A stretch of DNA of 64,000 nt, taken from NCBI RefSeq assembly GCF_964204645.1, contig NC_134027.1, positions 13,692,485-13,756,484 of the forward strand, given 5' to 3'. A program made the position numbers and the translations under genes. How positions within the stretch are numbered: position 1 is the stretch's first letter; each line of letters starts with the position of its first letter. This stretch comes from Tubulanus polymorphus. Taxonomy: Eukaryota; Nemertea; Palaeonemertea; Tubulaniformes; Tubulanidae. This document shows, in pieces, positions 58,601-60,131 of the stretch. Under the pieces are notes generated by a model. It saw nothing but the letters and a program-made list of their open reading frames with translations, searched no databases and was not told where the DNA came from.

Positions 58601-58838
58601 TAACGATGACAATAGTAATTATGATGACATTTACAAATCAATCAGAATATTCTAGAATAGATATATATATTTTAAGATCCTGATACTGGTGAAATCAGTA
58701 GAGGGAAACAACAGCCACAATCAGACTCCGATAGTGATGTATCCGTCTGCAATGCCAGTCTGGAACTTGCGTCAAGTCATTCTTCTGATAATGATGATGA
58801 GGATGGACTGCCAAGATGGGATCAAATGACTAATTTTA
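735..58838 (+). CDS. CELSR: CELSR/Flamingo seven-pass cadherin, 3' half, 11 exons (partial)
   Basis: Overall gene entry. Exons: 735-872, 6498-6603, 11301-11465, 15566-15695, 15948-16154, 19419-19706, 27599-27675, 28504-28672, 41207-41314, 57909-58167, 58677-58838. All have AG acceptors and GT donors, and the phases agree at all ten junctions, giving about 602 residues. In order they encode the end of the GAIN domain, the GPS (CVFWNYN, then CQCNHFSTF), TM1-TM2, TM3-TM5 with the EVRDVN-like loop characteristic of CELSR, TM6-TM7, and a Ser/Asp-rich tail. In the family this plasma-membrane adhesion GPCR mediates homophilic contact and planar cell polarity with Frizzled. The cadherin, EGF and laminin-G repeats must lie upstream. 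The final C-terminal exon was not found. Latrophilin is the nearest alternative, but the TM3-TM5 block matches CELSR much better. I see no disabling change in the coding exons. Confidence 0.93.
2170..2400 (+). repeat. tRNA-derived SINE-like repeat
   Basis: The stretch from 2176 has a pol III A-box-like TAGCTCAGTGTCAG and, about 50 bp later, an exact B box GGTTCGAGTCC. The body then continues with a GACGTAAAGCC block reminiscent of the central region of several animal SINE families. The tRNA-like head does not fold into a clean cloverleaf, so I call a SINE and not a tRNA gene. The remaining sequence of 873-2169 and 2401-3236 holds nothing I recognise. Confidence 0.5.
3243..3724. mobile_element. 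hAT-like MITE with GGGATT target duplication
   Basis: The ends are inverted: CAGAGTTGCCACTT at 3243 and its complement ending at 3724, each followed inward by CCGGA-rich sequence. GGGATT at 3237-3242 is repeated at 3725-3730. The CAGRGTTGCCA terminus resembles hAT elements, but their duplication is normally 8 bp and this one is 6 bp. No transposase is present. Confidence 0.65.
3868..4639. mobile_element. 772-bp MITE with TTA duplication (PIF/Harbinger-like)
   Basis: Inverted ends starting AGGCTGGCTTATGTCGACAA match over roughly 45 bp. TTA flanks both sides (3865-3867 and 4640-4642), the 3-bp duplication typical of PIF/Harbinger. The motif CGACATAAGC recurs inside at about 3970, 4090, 4480 and 4560. 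The interior of the left half is much more GC-rich than the surrounding intron. No open frame resembles a transposase. Confidence 0.7.
5480..6080 (+). repeat. Tandem array, period about 145 bp
   Basis: Four to five diverged units, each with a CCTACAATTATAATCCGATG core, a GAAACTTGGTATATAGATA-like block, a GCCGTTTTCC block and a GGGGGCGC/GGGTGCTG block. Unit starts lie near 5488, 5610, 5755, 5900 and 6030. Similar arrays in aquatic invertebrates sit inside non-autonomous transposons. Intron 4640-5480 also contains a CCCCTTGGGCCTCTTG end near 5010. Confidence 0.65.
6498..6603 (+). CDS. CELSR: CELSR exon: GAIN domain, YxxYKTLGxxLP block
   Basis: Acceptor TTGTACAG, donor AGGTATGT. It enters with 2 bases and leaves with 2. 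The product includes NVAVGYVLYKTLGEILP, matching the conserved VIYRTLxxLLPxxY block of the CELSR GAIN domain. Asparagine-rich NSLLNNFGSNN precedes it. Both neighbouring junctions restore complete codons (Gly and Arg). Confidence 0.9.
6722..6900 (+). repeat. Diverged 5' end of AGGCC hairpin repeat
   Basis: Starts with a degenerate T run and AGGCCAGCTGTAGGCTGAGC, then the same block order (CATGGTTTCC-like, CACTGTGYAACTGAGCAT) as the copies at 17419, 33345 and 37840. Intron 6900-8227 holds no recognisable gene or element beyond scattered low-similarity repeats. Confidence 0.6.
8228..8345 (+). repeat. T5-hairpin repeat start, TGGGACT family
   Basis: Five Ts, then an imperfect hairpin in which TGGGACT (8241) pairs with AGTCCCA, enclosed by AGCC/GGCT, then ATTGCGTTC and GTCTGTCCGTCCG. 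The same start occurs inverted near 43845. It joins a Penelope remnant at about 8376. Confidence 0.6.
8376..8830 (+). pseudogene. Penelope-like element remnant (GIY-YIG end)
   Basis: Open frame through 8618. The product has RHLATRVKEHGT, then EHLTSCKNC and ITIKEALYIKSKKPSINKQL, ending GVSFLLNVF. This is the usual C-terminal pattern of the GIY-YIG endonuclease of Penelope-type or related retroelements. The reverse transcriptase is missing. A degenerate hairpin followed by CGAAAC at 8738-8782 resembles Penelope 3' termini. Confidence 0.7.
9640..10570 (+). repeat. Intronic repeat with 150-bp CACCAGGGGGCG units
   Basis: Shares a CTGGCCCTGTCAGATTCAA block and CATCAGTACTCATT block with copies near 18150, 28000, 34800 and (inverted) 43400-43770. 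Its second half is two to three tandem units, each carrying AAAGTTGTAGYTCATGACAT, a TGGTCACCAGGG block and GTATTTCC. Intron 8831-9639 and 10571-11300 hold nothing identified. Confidence 0.65.
11301..11465 (+). CDS. CELSR: CELSR exon: GAIN end and first half of GPS
   Basis: Acceptor TTTTGTAG, donor AGGTTAGT; phase 1 in, 2 out. It encodes the strand block NAPVFTITLVDKNQ, then KNRSTPQCVFWNYN. CVFWN is the first Cys-Trp of the GPS motif. The exon boundary falls inside the GPS and the partner exon lies 4.1 kb away, beyond a BEL/Pao fragment, a LINE tail and Penelope ends. Confidence 0.94.
11804..11850 (+). repeat. GAGT/GAGC microsatellite
   Basis: Simple tetranucleotide tract, GAGT repeated about seven times and then GAGC about four times. 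Confidence 0.95.
12430..14171 (-). pseudogene. BEL/Pao retrotransposon fragment (RNase H end to integrase)
   Basis: Read on the minus strand from 14171: the end of the RNase H-like region with SNSNPADDCTRGL, a linker, an integrase zinc-binding remnant, then integrase core pieces (HCGVDYFGPM, RAIHLEYAES, NPPSSPHFGGAWERLVR, EAVVNSRPLTY) and a C-terminal block at 12436-12621 with ENRNVRKGDLVLVVE. The order and motifs are those of BEL/Pao Pol. At least three frame breaks separate the open pieces (near 13385, 13055 and 12630). Gag, protease and most of the reverse transcriptase are absent, and no LTR was recognised. Upstream it abuts a LINE tail. Confidence 0.88.
14171..14565 (-). pseudogene. LINE ORF2 C-terminal fragment with (ATT)n tail
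   Basis: Minus-strand product has RSSHDKTILVKP, ISYGSRSFKCISPILWNKLP and FKRNLKTYFF, the pattern ending CR1/L2/Jockey-type reverse transcriptase proteins (RSF, LWNxLP, FKxxLKTxLF). It ends in a triplet microsatellite at 14171-14195, a common 3' tail of such LINEs, and sits against BEL/Pao sequence, so it probably inserted into that element. Confidence 0.8.
14566..15200 (+). repeat. Interspersed repeat, second copy at 61370-62015
   Basis: Shares with 61370-62015 the blocks GTGTTTTCTGTTTGATAG, GGATTTAAAAC, CATACATTGGAAGAGGTTTC, TTCCCTGCCGCGCCTACCTG and CTTACTCCAAACAACCTCTA in the same order. The GTCGAGGTCTGAATATTGTA block relates it to the repeats near 11640 and 42150. No protein is encoded. 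Confidence 0.75.
15317..15520. repeat. Foldback pair of Penelope-like termini
   Basis: Two inverted arms (about 15317-15410 and 15430-15520), sharing CCCACAATAAATGAAT and its complement. Each arm holds a hairpin (GGGTGGT pairing with ACCACCC on the minus strand), preceded by a CTGGAGA-like block and followed by AAAATATTT and AATAAAC. This is the layout seen at the Penelope ends elsewhere in the window. It ends about 45 bp before the CELSR GPS exon. Confidence 0.6.
15566..15695 (+). CDS. CELSR: CELSR exon: second half of GPS with cleavage site region
   Basis: The acceptor is an unusual AAAG after TGTATTTA, chosen because it restores the codon split from 11465; donor GGGGTGAGT, phase 0 out. 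The product is SKKTEGSWSGSGC, then CQCNHFSTFSILMD. The second GPS tryptophan and the last three cysteines are all present. At the cleavage tripeptide the sequence reads His-Phe-Ser, where the usual form is His-Leu-Thr/Ser, so autoproteolysis may be weak or absent. The peptide after it would be the tethered agonist. A foldback Penelope remnant ends only about 45 bp upstream. Confidence 0.9.
15948..16154 (+). CDS. CELSR: CELSR exon: TM1 and TM2
   Basis: Acceptor TTTTCAG, donor TGGTAAGT, 69 codons, phase 0 at both ends. It encodes TM1 (ITYIALSVSCFFLFISCMIL), a short basic loop (CLRRLHSNANN), and TM2 (HVNLMLCIFIAELIFLLGI) followed by NRVQPV. The family loop has the form RSNxxxIRxNL. The preceding 252-bp intron is the shortest in the window and free of repeats. 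Confidence 0.95.
16252..16403 (+). repeat. Repeat shared with 40930-41100 and 63455-63495
   Basis: Contains ATCATTAAAAGTTCTCACTG, TTTTTGCATACCGGTTGCCT and CACCAGTTTGGCATGCC. The same order is found near 40940-41100, and the first block again near 63470. No protein is encoded. Confidence 0.6.
16404..17418 (+). mobile_element. Penelope-like element fragments, interrupted
   Basis: 16404-16462 (TTTAGTTTGTATCATCTCTG, then TTGAATTAGTCTCTTTG) is nearly identical to 53309-53361. 17320-17418 carries the terminal hairpin region (CCTGAAGATGAC, GGATATAGTCGAAAC) and CTTTCGGAC, matching 53393-53465. The end of the same element resumes at 18091-18150 (TTTTGGGATTCTCTC and GCGTCAACACGGATA) after the inserted repeat at 17419. 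The sequence between is mostly unrelated. Confidence 0.7.
16674..16808 (-). pseudogene. piggyBac-type transposase N-terminal remnant
   Basis: A 44-codon frame from ATG at 16808, beginning MPRKFLTDEEILELIADEGS and continuing with an acidic EDEDVGYGPDSDDD stretch. A short basic start, an EEIL helix and an acidic run are usual at the start of piggyBac transposases. No catalytic part follows. Confidence 0.5.
17419..18090 (+). mobile_element. AGGCC hairpin repeat inserted in a Penelope end
   Basis: Begins at a T5 run and AGGCCAGCCGTAGGCTGAGC, an imperfect hairpin. Ends with GTGCCCCTTGGGGCTCTTGT, also a hairpin. The flanks are the two halves of a Penelope terminus that is continuous at 53440-53496, so both ends are defined by the interrupted host. 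I see no target duplication. No protein is encoded. Confidence 0.72.
18150..19383 (+). mobile_element. Hairpin-ended repeat with tandem core, second copy
   Basis: Internal order: CATCAGTACTCATTTG-like block (TTGTCACCAGTACTCATT), three to four tandem units with AAAGTTGTAGCTCATGA, GGTGAGTTTCAAGGTCATTG and CACCAGRGGGCA, an AT-rich segment, then GTGCCCCTTGGGGCTCTTGT at the end. The 3' end matches the element at 17419. It fills the intron nearly to the TM3 exon. Confidence 0.65.
19419..19706 (+). CDS. CELSR: CELSR exon: TM3, TM4, ECL2 and TM5 start
   Basis: Acceptor CTTTACAG, donor TTGTAAGT, 96 codons, phase 0 at both ends. The product includes MLHYFFMCAFAWMFVESLHL (TM3), a loop with EIRDVNSGSMKFYYAVGY, then TM4 and GYGNSRFCWLS. 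The Cys of LLCKI and of FCWLS would form the conserved extracellular disulfide. This is the most diagnostic exon for CELSR versus other adhesion GPCRs. Confidence 0.97.
20607..21073 (+). repeat. Left long terminal inverted repeat of Harbinger-type element
   Basis: Begins near TTTTACAGTTGCTAACCACC and matches the right repeat at many blocks (CATCTGTCCCTGGATGGATT, CTAAAAAATTCGAACATTTC, GTTTCTACGGAAAATGGCTT). It is shorter than the right one because a segment of about 60-80 bp is missing near 20960. Confidence 0.85.
21090..22410 (+). pseudogene. THAP and DDE_4-type transposase, frameshifted
   Basis: The first part has a THAP zinc-finger pattern: VQFHKLPSIDRVCDDWVQAL, CMCSNHFE, then KPTVMHPTPRLL. 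After a stop near 21402 a helix-turn-helix region follows (YRWLLPVASKMTYWRG, then LTISDLAFRFNVSNEHVSRV). The DDE domain has IIDCTECFVE and QILADRGLKIQEKF, and, after a frame change near 22235, TRIFIEKCIARVKYFQ with the final Glu. All three acidic positions are still visible. The frame breaks and internal stops make it inactive. DNA binding is inferred to be at the inverted repeats. Confidence 0.82.
22640..22860 (+). repeat. GTGTTCACTA repeat tract, pogo/mariner-like end
   Basis: GTGTTCACTAWRGGAGGT and variants recur five to six times, ending GGGAGGTTTTACTGTA. Such GTGTTCACTAAGG/AACCTCCC termini are seen in several animal Tc1/pogo-related repeats. No coding sequence. Confidence 0.45.
23254..23540. 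mobile_element. piggyBac-type MITE, 287 bp
   Basis: Inverted ends CCCTTTCAGTGC and GCACTGAAAGGG, with TTAA on both sides (23250-23253 and 23541-23544). TTAA duplication and CCCTTT ends are hallmarks of piggyBac. The interior has repeated GCGGTGTA/TACACCGC palindromes. No protein. Confidence 0.85.
23560..24925 (+). pseudogene. Penelope reverse transcriptase and GIY-YIG nuclease, degraded
   Basis: Reverse transcriptase pieces: MDVTALYTSIPHEDGL, then KGTAMGT followed by a stop. In another frame are RFIDDVFIIW (the catalytic xxDD), PFLDTLVKI and SLYRKPTDTYSYLHG. The nuclease part has TSYIRETGQTLRQRLNSHKF, where the usual Gly of YIGET is Arg, and later GEHFNHPNH. At least three frame changes or stops. 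Family role: target-primed reverse transcription and DNA nicking. Confidence 0.85.
25218..25259 (+). ncRNA. Hammerhead-like motif in Penelope 3' end
   Basis: CTGATGA at 25218, one extra base, stem GCTT pairing with AAGC around an AT-rich loop, then GAAA at 25245, a 2-bp GC/GT stem III and GTC at 25257-25259. These are the conserved hammerhead core elements in order, with the very short stem III reported for Penelope ribozymes. The extra base before stem II and weak stem I leave activity doubtful. Confidence 0.45.
26469..27002 (-). repeat. Right long terminal inverted repeat of Harbinger-type element
   Basis: Complement of the left repeat, ending at GGCTAGCAACTGTAAAATGG. It retains a GCGCGGCAAAAACTGACCAC block and the segment deleted on the left. 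Point differences are frequent, so the element is not recent. Confidence 0.85.
27599..27675 (+). CDS. CELSR: CELSR exon: end of TM5 and intracellular loop 3
   Basis: Acceptor CGTTAG, donor AGGTATTT. Phase 0 in, 2 out. A 25-codon exon encoding INIGVFFMAVKASCNVKSPE and a few more residues, matching the family pattern of a hydrophobic helix end followed by a (K/R)AS loop. It is too short to stand out by itself; position, phase and similarity support it. The 7.9-kb intron before it holds the Harbinger-type transposon. Confidence 0.85.
27850..28470 (+). repeat. Hairpin-family repeat copy in TM5-TM6 intron
   Basis: Starts near AAGTGGGTTATTGTGTTCAT and includes CATCTGTCCCTCCATC, a GGCACAATCAGATCCAGTAT block, TACCTTTATC-type sequence also found at 20470, and one unit with TTCACCAGGAGGCC. 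It shares order with the copies at 9640 and 34780. Confidence 0.55.
28504..28672 (+). CDS. CELSR: CELSR exon: TM6 and TM7
   Basis: Acceptor TTTTCCAG, donor GAGTGAGT, phase 2 in, 0 out. It encodes TM6 (MFLLPLLGIAWVFGIMSV), the loop NEEVLAFHYLF and TM7 (AVFCFLQGLFLMLGHVSL), ending NPR. The FHYLF and LQGLF blocks match CELSR. The next exon is 12.5 kb downstream. Confidence 0.95.
28880..29490 (-). pseudogene. LINE reverse transcriptase C-terminal fragment
   Basis: Minus-strand product: SALHALVTFRLDYCNSLLFG, RVQNMAARIITRMKRSDHIT, LNDFHWLPMKNLVRYKILMF, then DLLASRSLRSSSHNLL. These are the thumb-region blocks of CR1/L2-like LINEs. A stop at 29179 and loss of the catalytic domain make it dead. Confidence 0.85.
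29657..29760 (+). repeat. T5-hairpin repeat start, GGACGTTCG family
   Basis: T5 at 29657-29661, then a perfect hairpin at 29662-29686: AGGACGTTCGT, loop TAG, ACGAACGTCCT. TATGTGATCGGTTTGCCGG follows. A related GAACGTCCTCTTTTAAAG end occurs near 31208, so the element may span about 29657-31225. 29500-31470 otherwise has no gene I recognise. Confidence 0.6.
31490..32410 (-). pseudogene. LINE reverse transcriptase fragment, split
   Basis: 32400-32285 on the minus strand encodes the motif A region CVIVLLELSAAFDTIDYTNL. 31740-31490 encodes FSSYLSDRYQSVVVGN, then FCVPQGSMLSSKLFITYI and GLDHHIYT. The catalytic YADD is lost. A foreign segment of about 500 bp lies between the parts. Pattern is that of CR1/L2-type LINEs. 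Confidence 0.75.
32575..37170 (+). pseudogene. BEL/Pao retrotransposon, broken and interrupted
   Basis: Gag-like frame 32575-33165 with a coiled, charged N-terminus and LPKLQLPKFNED, typical of BEL Gag (DUF1759). The protease segment begins before 33344 and resumes at 35517 after an inserted repeat, ending with VLIGIDYYYWEIV (peptidase A17 type). Most of the reverse transcriptase is deleted: only its end (near 35890-36230) remains. RNase H-like parts follow at 36290-36850 (CFADASPRSYGAF, SLPCFELMAALLGSRLS, TGNNPADLLTQG). 36874-37170 is the pre-integrase linker. No integrase is visible, and several stops and frame breaks are present. Confidence 0.88.
33345..35516 (+). mobile_element. AGGCC hairpin repeat inserted into BEL/Pao protease
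   Basis: T5 at 33345-33349, AGGCCAGCCGTAGGCTGAGC from 33350, and GTGCCCCTTGAGGCTCTTGT ending near 35516. The BEL/Pao frame continues directly across when the segment is left out, so no target duplication accompanied insertion. The interior holds a LINE C-terminal scrap on the minus strand (about 34640-34760), a CTGGCCCTGTCAGATTCAAG block and two tandem units with CCACMAGGGGGCG-like boxes. It may be one long element or two nested ones. Confidence 0.75.
37625..37668 (+). repeat. (TCA)n microsatellite
   Basis: About 13 uninterrupted TCA units within the TM7-tail intron. 37171-37624 before it has no recognised content. Confidence 0.95.
37840..38090 (+). repeat. 5' part of AGGCC hairpin repeat
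   Basis: T5 then AGGCCAGCCGTATCCTGAGC, where the second hairpin arm has mutated. It continues with CATGGTTCCCTGAGCGAAGG, CAACTGTGCAACTGAGCATA and AAATCTGAACGCA, matching 17424-17640 closely. The 3' half is missing and a LINE scrap follows. Confidence 0.7.
38100..38420 (-). pseudogene. LINE reverse transcriptase N-terminal scrap
   Basis: Minus-strand frames contain SAGPDNLHPRLLHEMHSELQ, then a shifted segment with LPVKWKIGRITPLFKK. KSAGPDNLxPxLLxE and W(K/R)xxxIxPLFKK are conserved blocks before the fingers of CR1/L2-like reverse transcriptases. Several frame breaks. Confidence 0.7.
38754..39102. repeat. Foldback pair of Penelope-like termini
   Basis: Arms 38754-38912 and 38944-39102 are nearly identical inverted copies around a spacer of about 31 bp. 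Each carries TTTTTGAAAATGGCTCATAG, TTTGAGTCGAAACGTC and ACTATCAGATAG. GGCTCA pairs with TGAGTC to form a hairpin just before GAAAC. Sequence beyond the right arm (40328-40357) continues the pattern seen to the left of 38757, interrupted by the element at 39103. Confidence 0.7.
39103..40327 (+). mobile_element. Hairpin repeat, GATGGGTTTCGTC family, inside Penelope end
   Basis: Follows a T5 run at 39098-39102. Hairpin GATGGGTTTCGTC (39103-39115), loop GTTA, GACGAACCCATC (39120-39131), then CATGTCTGTCTGTCCGTCTG. The Penelope tail TTTTTTATTGTGGGTTTTTG that should follow 39102 is found at 40329, as shown by its inverted copy at 38728-38757. The insertion is therefore 1,225 bp with no visible duplication. 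No coding sequence recognised. Confidence 0.65.
40930..41100 (+). repeat. Repeat shared with 16252-16403
   Basis: Same block order as 16252-16403, including ATTTTTGCATACCGGTAGCC and CACCAGTTTGGC. It ends about 100 bp before the CELSR tail exon at 41207. Confidence 0.6.
41207..41314 (+). CDS. CELSR: CELSR exon: juxtamembrane cytoplasmic tail
   Basis: Acceptor CCTTTAG, donor CCCGTAAGT, 36 codons, phase 0. It encodes VRYELLRCMNRCRGIEKDDD and a Ser/Thr-rich end. It directly follows the TM7 exon in phase and matches the family's V(R/K)xxLxxxC helix 8 region. The 16.6-kb intron after it is the largest in the window. Confidence 0.88.
41710..42228. mobile_element. pogo-like MITE (TATAAGTCGAG ends)
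   Basis: Inverted ends CCGGCTTATAAGTCGAG (from 41722) and CTCGACTTATATGCCGG (to about 42213), with AAATTTTAGTGG-type internal sequence shared with 11640, 14750 and 61600. TATAAGTCGAG termini are common in animal Tc1/pogo-related MITEs. Confidence 0.55.
42377..42640. repeat. Left CACGTG array
   Basis: ACACGTGTA occurs about twelve times, separated by short varying spacers such as CTTCATCC and TTTCATCC. Because the unit is palindromic, it can be read on both strands. Confidence 0.9.
43030..43860 (-). repeat. Hairpin-family repeat, inverted copy
   Basis: Read on the minus strand: a start like 8233 (GTCCAAGCGGGCTATTGCATTC near 43845), CAAGATGGCCAACTGCATTG, CATCTTAGTGTCATCAG, a CTATAGTCTTGATATTTGAT-like block and units with CACCAGGGGGAG. 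It lies wholly within the CACGTG-bordered element, so it inserted there or was captured. Confidence 0.6.
43861..46760. other. Interior of 5.5-kb element, no recognised gene
   Basis: I read all frames here. The open frames of 65-95 codons at 43853-44140 and 44602-44862 (minus strand) have no family motif. AT content is high throughout. Confidence 0.6.
47640..47866. repeat. Right CACGTG array
   Basis: ACACGTGTA and one-base variants occur about ten times with TTTCAAAATAC-like spacers. Orientation and terminal sequence mirror the left array. Confidence 0.88.
48634..49822. other. Intron stretch without recognised element
   Basis: A 97-codon frame at 48661-48954 has no motif and no supporting splice or codon signal, so I do not call it. 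Nothing else is supported. Confidence 0.6.
49947..50023. repeat. Perfect 77-nt palindrome
   Basis: Two 38-nt arms are exactly complementary around the T at 49985, starting CATCATCTATTTACACC and centred on GACATATTATGTC. It lies in the left arm of the foldback element and next to an ATATAATATAACC-rich stretch (49850-49946). Confidence 0.95.
50561..52384 (-). CDS. Penelope reverse transcriptase with GIY-YIG endonuclease, 607 aa open frame
   Basis: Reverse transcriptase blocks: SKADKGGKIVILDLDNY, LPYIYGLPKIHKDNVPLRPI, FDVTSLFTNVPL, FGIAMGNPLSPILANLFLE and the catalytic LRYVDDVLALV, then FAVYRKPTNAESYLHYF. The C-terminal nuclease has GIYKIPCKVCDKVYIGETGR and RIKEHKLD. Both active sites look intact. 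The N-terminus continues upstream in another frame (about 52440-52556, with NLSSTTLSSTQCQLLGYGLN), so one frameshift near 52435 truncates the native start. It is the youngest-looking coding retroelement in the window. Confidence 0.92.
   Translation of the reverse strand: MEYRKSSPNSLDYNFIFMNLQAVCDQLNRNLFEYLPRRFRLALQELRKLKTIKISKADKGGKIVILDLDNYNVKMQSLLDNPGVYKKLKSNPLPRMQANFNRSLSDIIKRFPSAKETLNKFHSRLPSLPYIYGLPKIHKDNVPLRPIVSNCNSPTYRLSKFLAKQLSPVLGSFSPSHLRHNQHLLERIKNIIPGNDKFISFDVTSLFTNVPLGPTLDFLKRRLPSLNINFGIPTDCIIDLISICTTDSFFEFNNCFYEQTFGIAMGNPLSPILANLFLEHVESEILPLYTDIHPKIWLRYVDDVLALVPFDFNVDNFLIYLNSLYPSLAFTYEWESYSKIPFLDVLIFNCGSFLKFAVYRKPTNAESYLHYFSFTSPDIKLGLAQGLFLRALRICDPSFLPDEIHHINQSLKKLAYPDFLLKKALLKARTTHFRNNNLRTPTLATDKQPIIVPYVPFLENSKVSLRSLNKQLIFKYNNKLSNILINNKPKTESLNCGIYKIPCKVCDKVYIGETGRNLNQRIKEHKLDVKNFKPESGVASHVFQTSHNFDFANAELVYPCSDKTRRHILESALIIENSNNVVNLNNGFSPHNKLISKFLCKLVKLNT
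52554..53081 (+). pseudogene. 5'-truncated Penelope partner copy
   Basis: The frame from 52563 encodes the same C-terminal connector and GIY-YIG domain as the minus-strand copy, without visible residue changes (NNLRTPTLATDKQPI through FLCKLVKLNT). The first two residues are junction sequence. It lacks the reverse transcriptase. The GIY, YIG and REH-type residues are retained, so it could still encode a lone nuclease. Confidence 0.88.
53396..53426 (+). ncRNA. Hammerhead-like hairpin at Penelope 3' end
   Basis: CTGAAGA, one extra base, GACTAT pairing exactly with ATAGTC across a 6-nt loop, then GAAAC. An inverted identical copy is at 50216-50246. It matches the hammerhead core order (CUGANGA, stem II, GAAA). 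The stem I and cleavage triplet are not obvious, so it may be a remnant or act as a dimer. Confidence 0.4.
53697..56022 (+). CDS. piggyBac transposase, two exons
   Basis: Join 53697-53994 and 54176-56022 (donor AAGGTATGT, acceptor TTTTCAG), giving 714 aa. Met at 53718 is an alternative start. Order: basic start (RRPKRYDL), acidic region, an RGR-rich segment with three exact 24-nt repeats encoding ARGRGQAR-like units (54314-54385), the DDE_Tnp_1_7 domain, and a C-terminal Cys-rich finger (CRICSERD, YRCVACGNVPLCAAPCFEQW). The three catalytic Asp blocks are present: CVSIDEALLLWKG, LTVDNFYTS and GGVDLKDQM. No stop or frameshift was seen. It performs cut-and-paste at TTAA. A fixed domesticated gene is an alternative, but the matching inverted ends argue for a transposon. 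Confidence 0.92.
57909..58167 (+). CDS. CELSR: CELSR exon: Ser/Thr-rich cytoplasmic tail
   Basis: Acceptor TTTTTAG, donor GGTGGTAAGA, phase 0 in, 1 out, about 86 codons. The product is rich in Ser and Thr (SVGISTTSTTSRSTDRTS), with a FYGPSKIY block and a VPNHGYDSSLFHD end. Similarity to vertebrate CELSR tails is low, so assignment rests on open frame, splice sites and phase. Its 3' part and the following intron start are copied at 62127-62299. Confidence 0.8.
58677..58838 (+). CDS. CELSR: CELSR exon: acidic cytoplasmic tail
   Basis: Acceptor TTTTAAG, donor TTAGTGAGT, phase 1 in, 1 out. It encodes DPDTGEISRGKQQPQSDSDS, then SHSSDNDDEDGLPRWDQMTN. DPDT, SDSD and SHSSD blocks occur in the acidic tail of vertebrate CELSR proteins. 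The next exon should enter in phase 1. None with clear similarity was seen before the end of the window. Confidence 0.86.
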
Positions 58839-59298
58839 GTGAGTAGCGCTCATTCTCTCTACAAATTCTGCAGACCTCCCAACTGTTACAATTTTCCCGT
58901 AATGATTACGGATTGACAGTTCAAATTACGGTGTTACGAGTGGGTGTTCAAAAATACGATTTGAGTCTATTTTCAGTATGTTTTATGGAAAACTCAAGCG
59001 TTGTTACGATTTTTTAAAAATATGTTGCGAACGAAGTTTAAACATGTTTTTGTTATCGGAAACTAAAAATAGGTTTCCTTTGGCACACACTGCACATTCT
59101 GCTACTCCAGACTATTGTCTGAGCAATCTTTTAAAGATTGCTCAGACAAGAGTCTGGAGCAAATAATCTGTGTATGCAGAAATCTTTTGTGTTAATAACA
59201 CCAATTTTTACTGAGAGCCAGTGTTGGGCCAATGACGGACCGATGAGTAATATTTGTTTTCCGGTTTTATGGCCATGGTCGCTTTTTTAATGATACAA
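58839..59298. other. Downstream intron with 28-nt hairpin
   Basis: 59105-59159 is a near-perfect inverted repeat (CTCCAGACTATTGTCTGAGC and its complement with one mismatch, loop of about two bases). CCGTAATGATTACGG near 58897 is a second short palindrome. No gene recognised. Confidence 0.7.
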
Positions 59299-60131
59299 CA
59301 GGGCCGGCGGAAGGTAAAAACTATTGGTACGGCCATCCCCAACCGTACCTAATAAATAGGCAGATGCGCATAGCGCGTTCTGGTTGGTCGCAATTATTAA
59401 TTGCGCAGAAAATTTGGAAAAATTGACTTATGATACGCATTCTGGGAGCATTTCAGAATGCATTTTAATAGTCAATTTTGTTTTGTTTCCATCAAGCCCC
59501 AATAGCGATGTCCCGTGCACCTAAAATTTTTGAGGTCAAAATTTGCCGGTTCTATAGCCACACAAGAGTATTAATTGTCATGGCCGCCATCGGCATTGTG
59601 GCGATTTGTTGGGGAGATACGTACTTGAAGGTGGTTAAGATAAGAAGGTTGCTACACTGATTTAGAAATCTATAGACCCAAAACCGGCTTTTTAATATCG
59701 TAATGAAACAATGTACAATGTGTAATGAAACAATCCAAGATTGGGATATGCAAACTTGAAAATTTTGTAAACAGGATTATCTTGAGCTGCTGTATTATGG
59801 AAATACTACATATTTATAATAGAGATATACCAATTAACCATGTGAAACTAGGAAAAAATCAGTATAACGATGAGAGATAACTGTAAATTACTCAGACTAC
59901 TGAATGATACCACCAATGACCAAAAAGTTTAAGGTTTAAGAACTTCAGCAGACCAAAAACTCCGATACGATGATCGTGATTTCTCAGAAACCGGTCTACA
60001 GCCTTACTTAAGTCAATATTTTAGATAGACCTGCGGTCGTCAGCATGACAGGAATTTTATTACACAAATTTTGAAAAATTATTGGTCCGGCCATGGCTGT
60101 ACTGGCCATACCGGTTCCGCCGGCCCTGTGC
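59299..60131. mobile_element. hAT-like MITE (CAGGGCCGGCGGAA ends)
   Basis: Left end CAGGGCCGGCGGAA at about 59299 and right end TTCCGCCGGCCCTG at about 60116-60129, with GGTACGGCCA/TGGCCATACC next to them. CAGGGCCGGC ends are typical of hAT-derived MITEs. No clear 8-bp duplication. No transposase. 60132-61369 beyond it has nothing recognised except a GCCAATGTTGGGCCGATA block also present near 59222. Confidence 0.6.
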
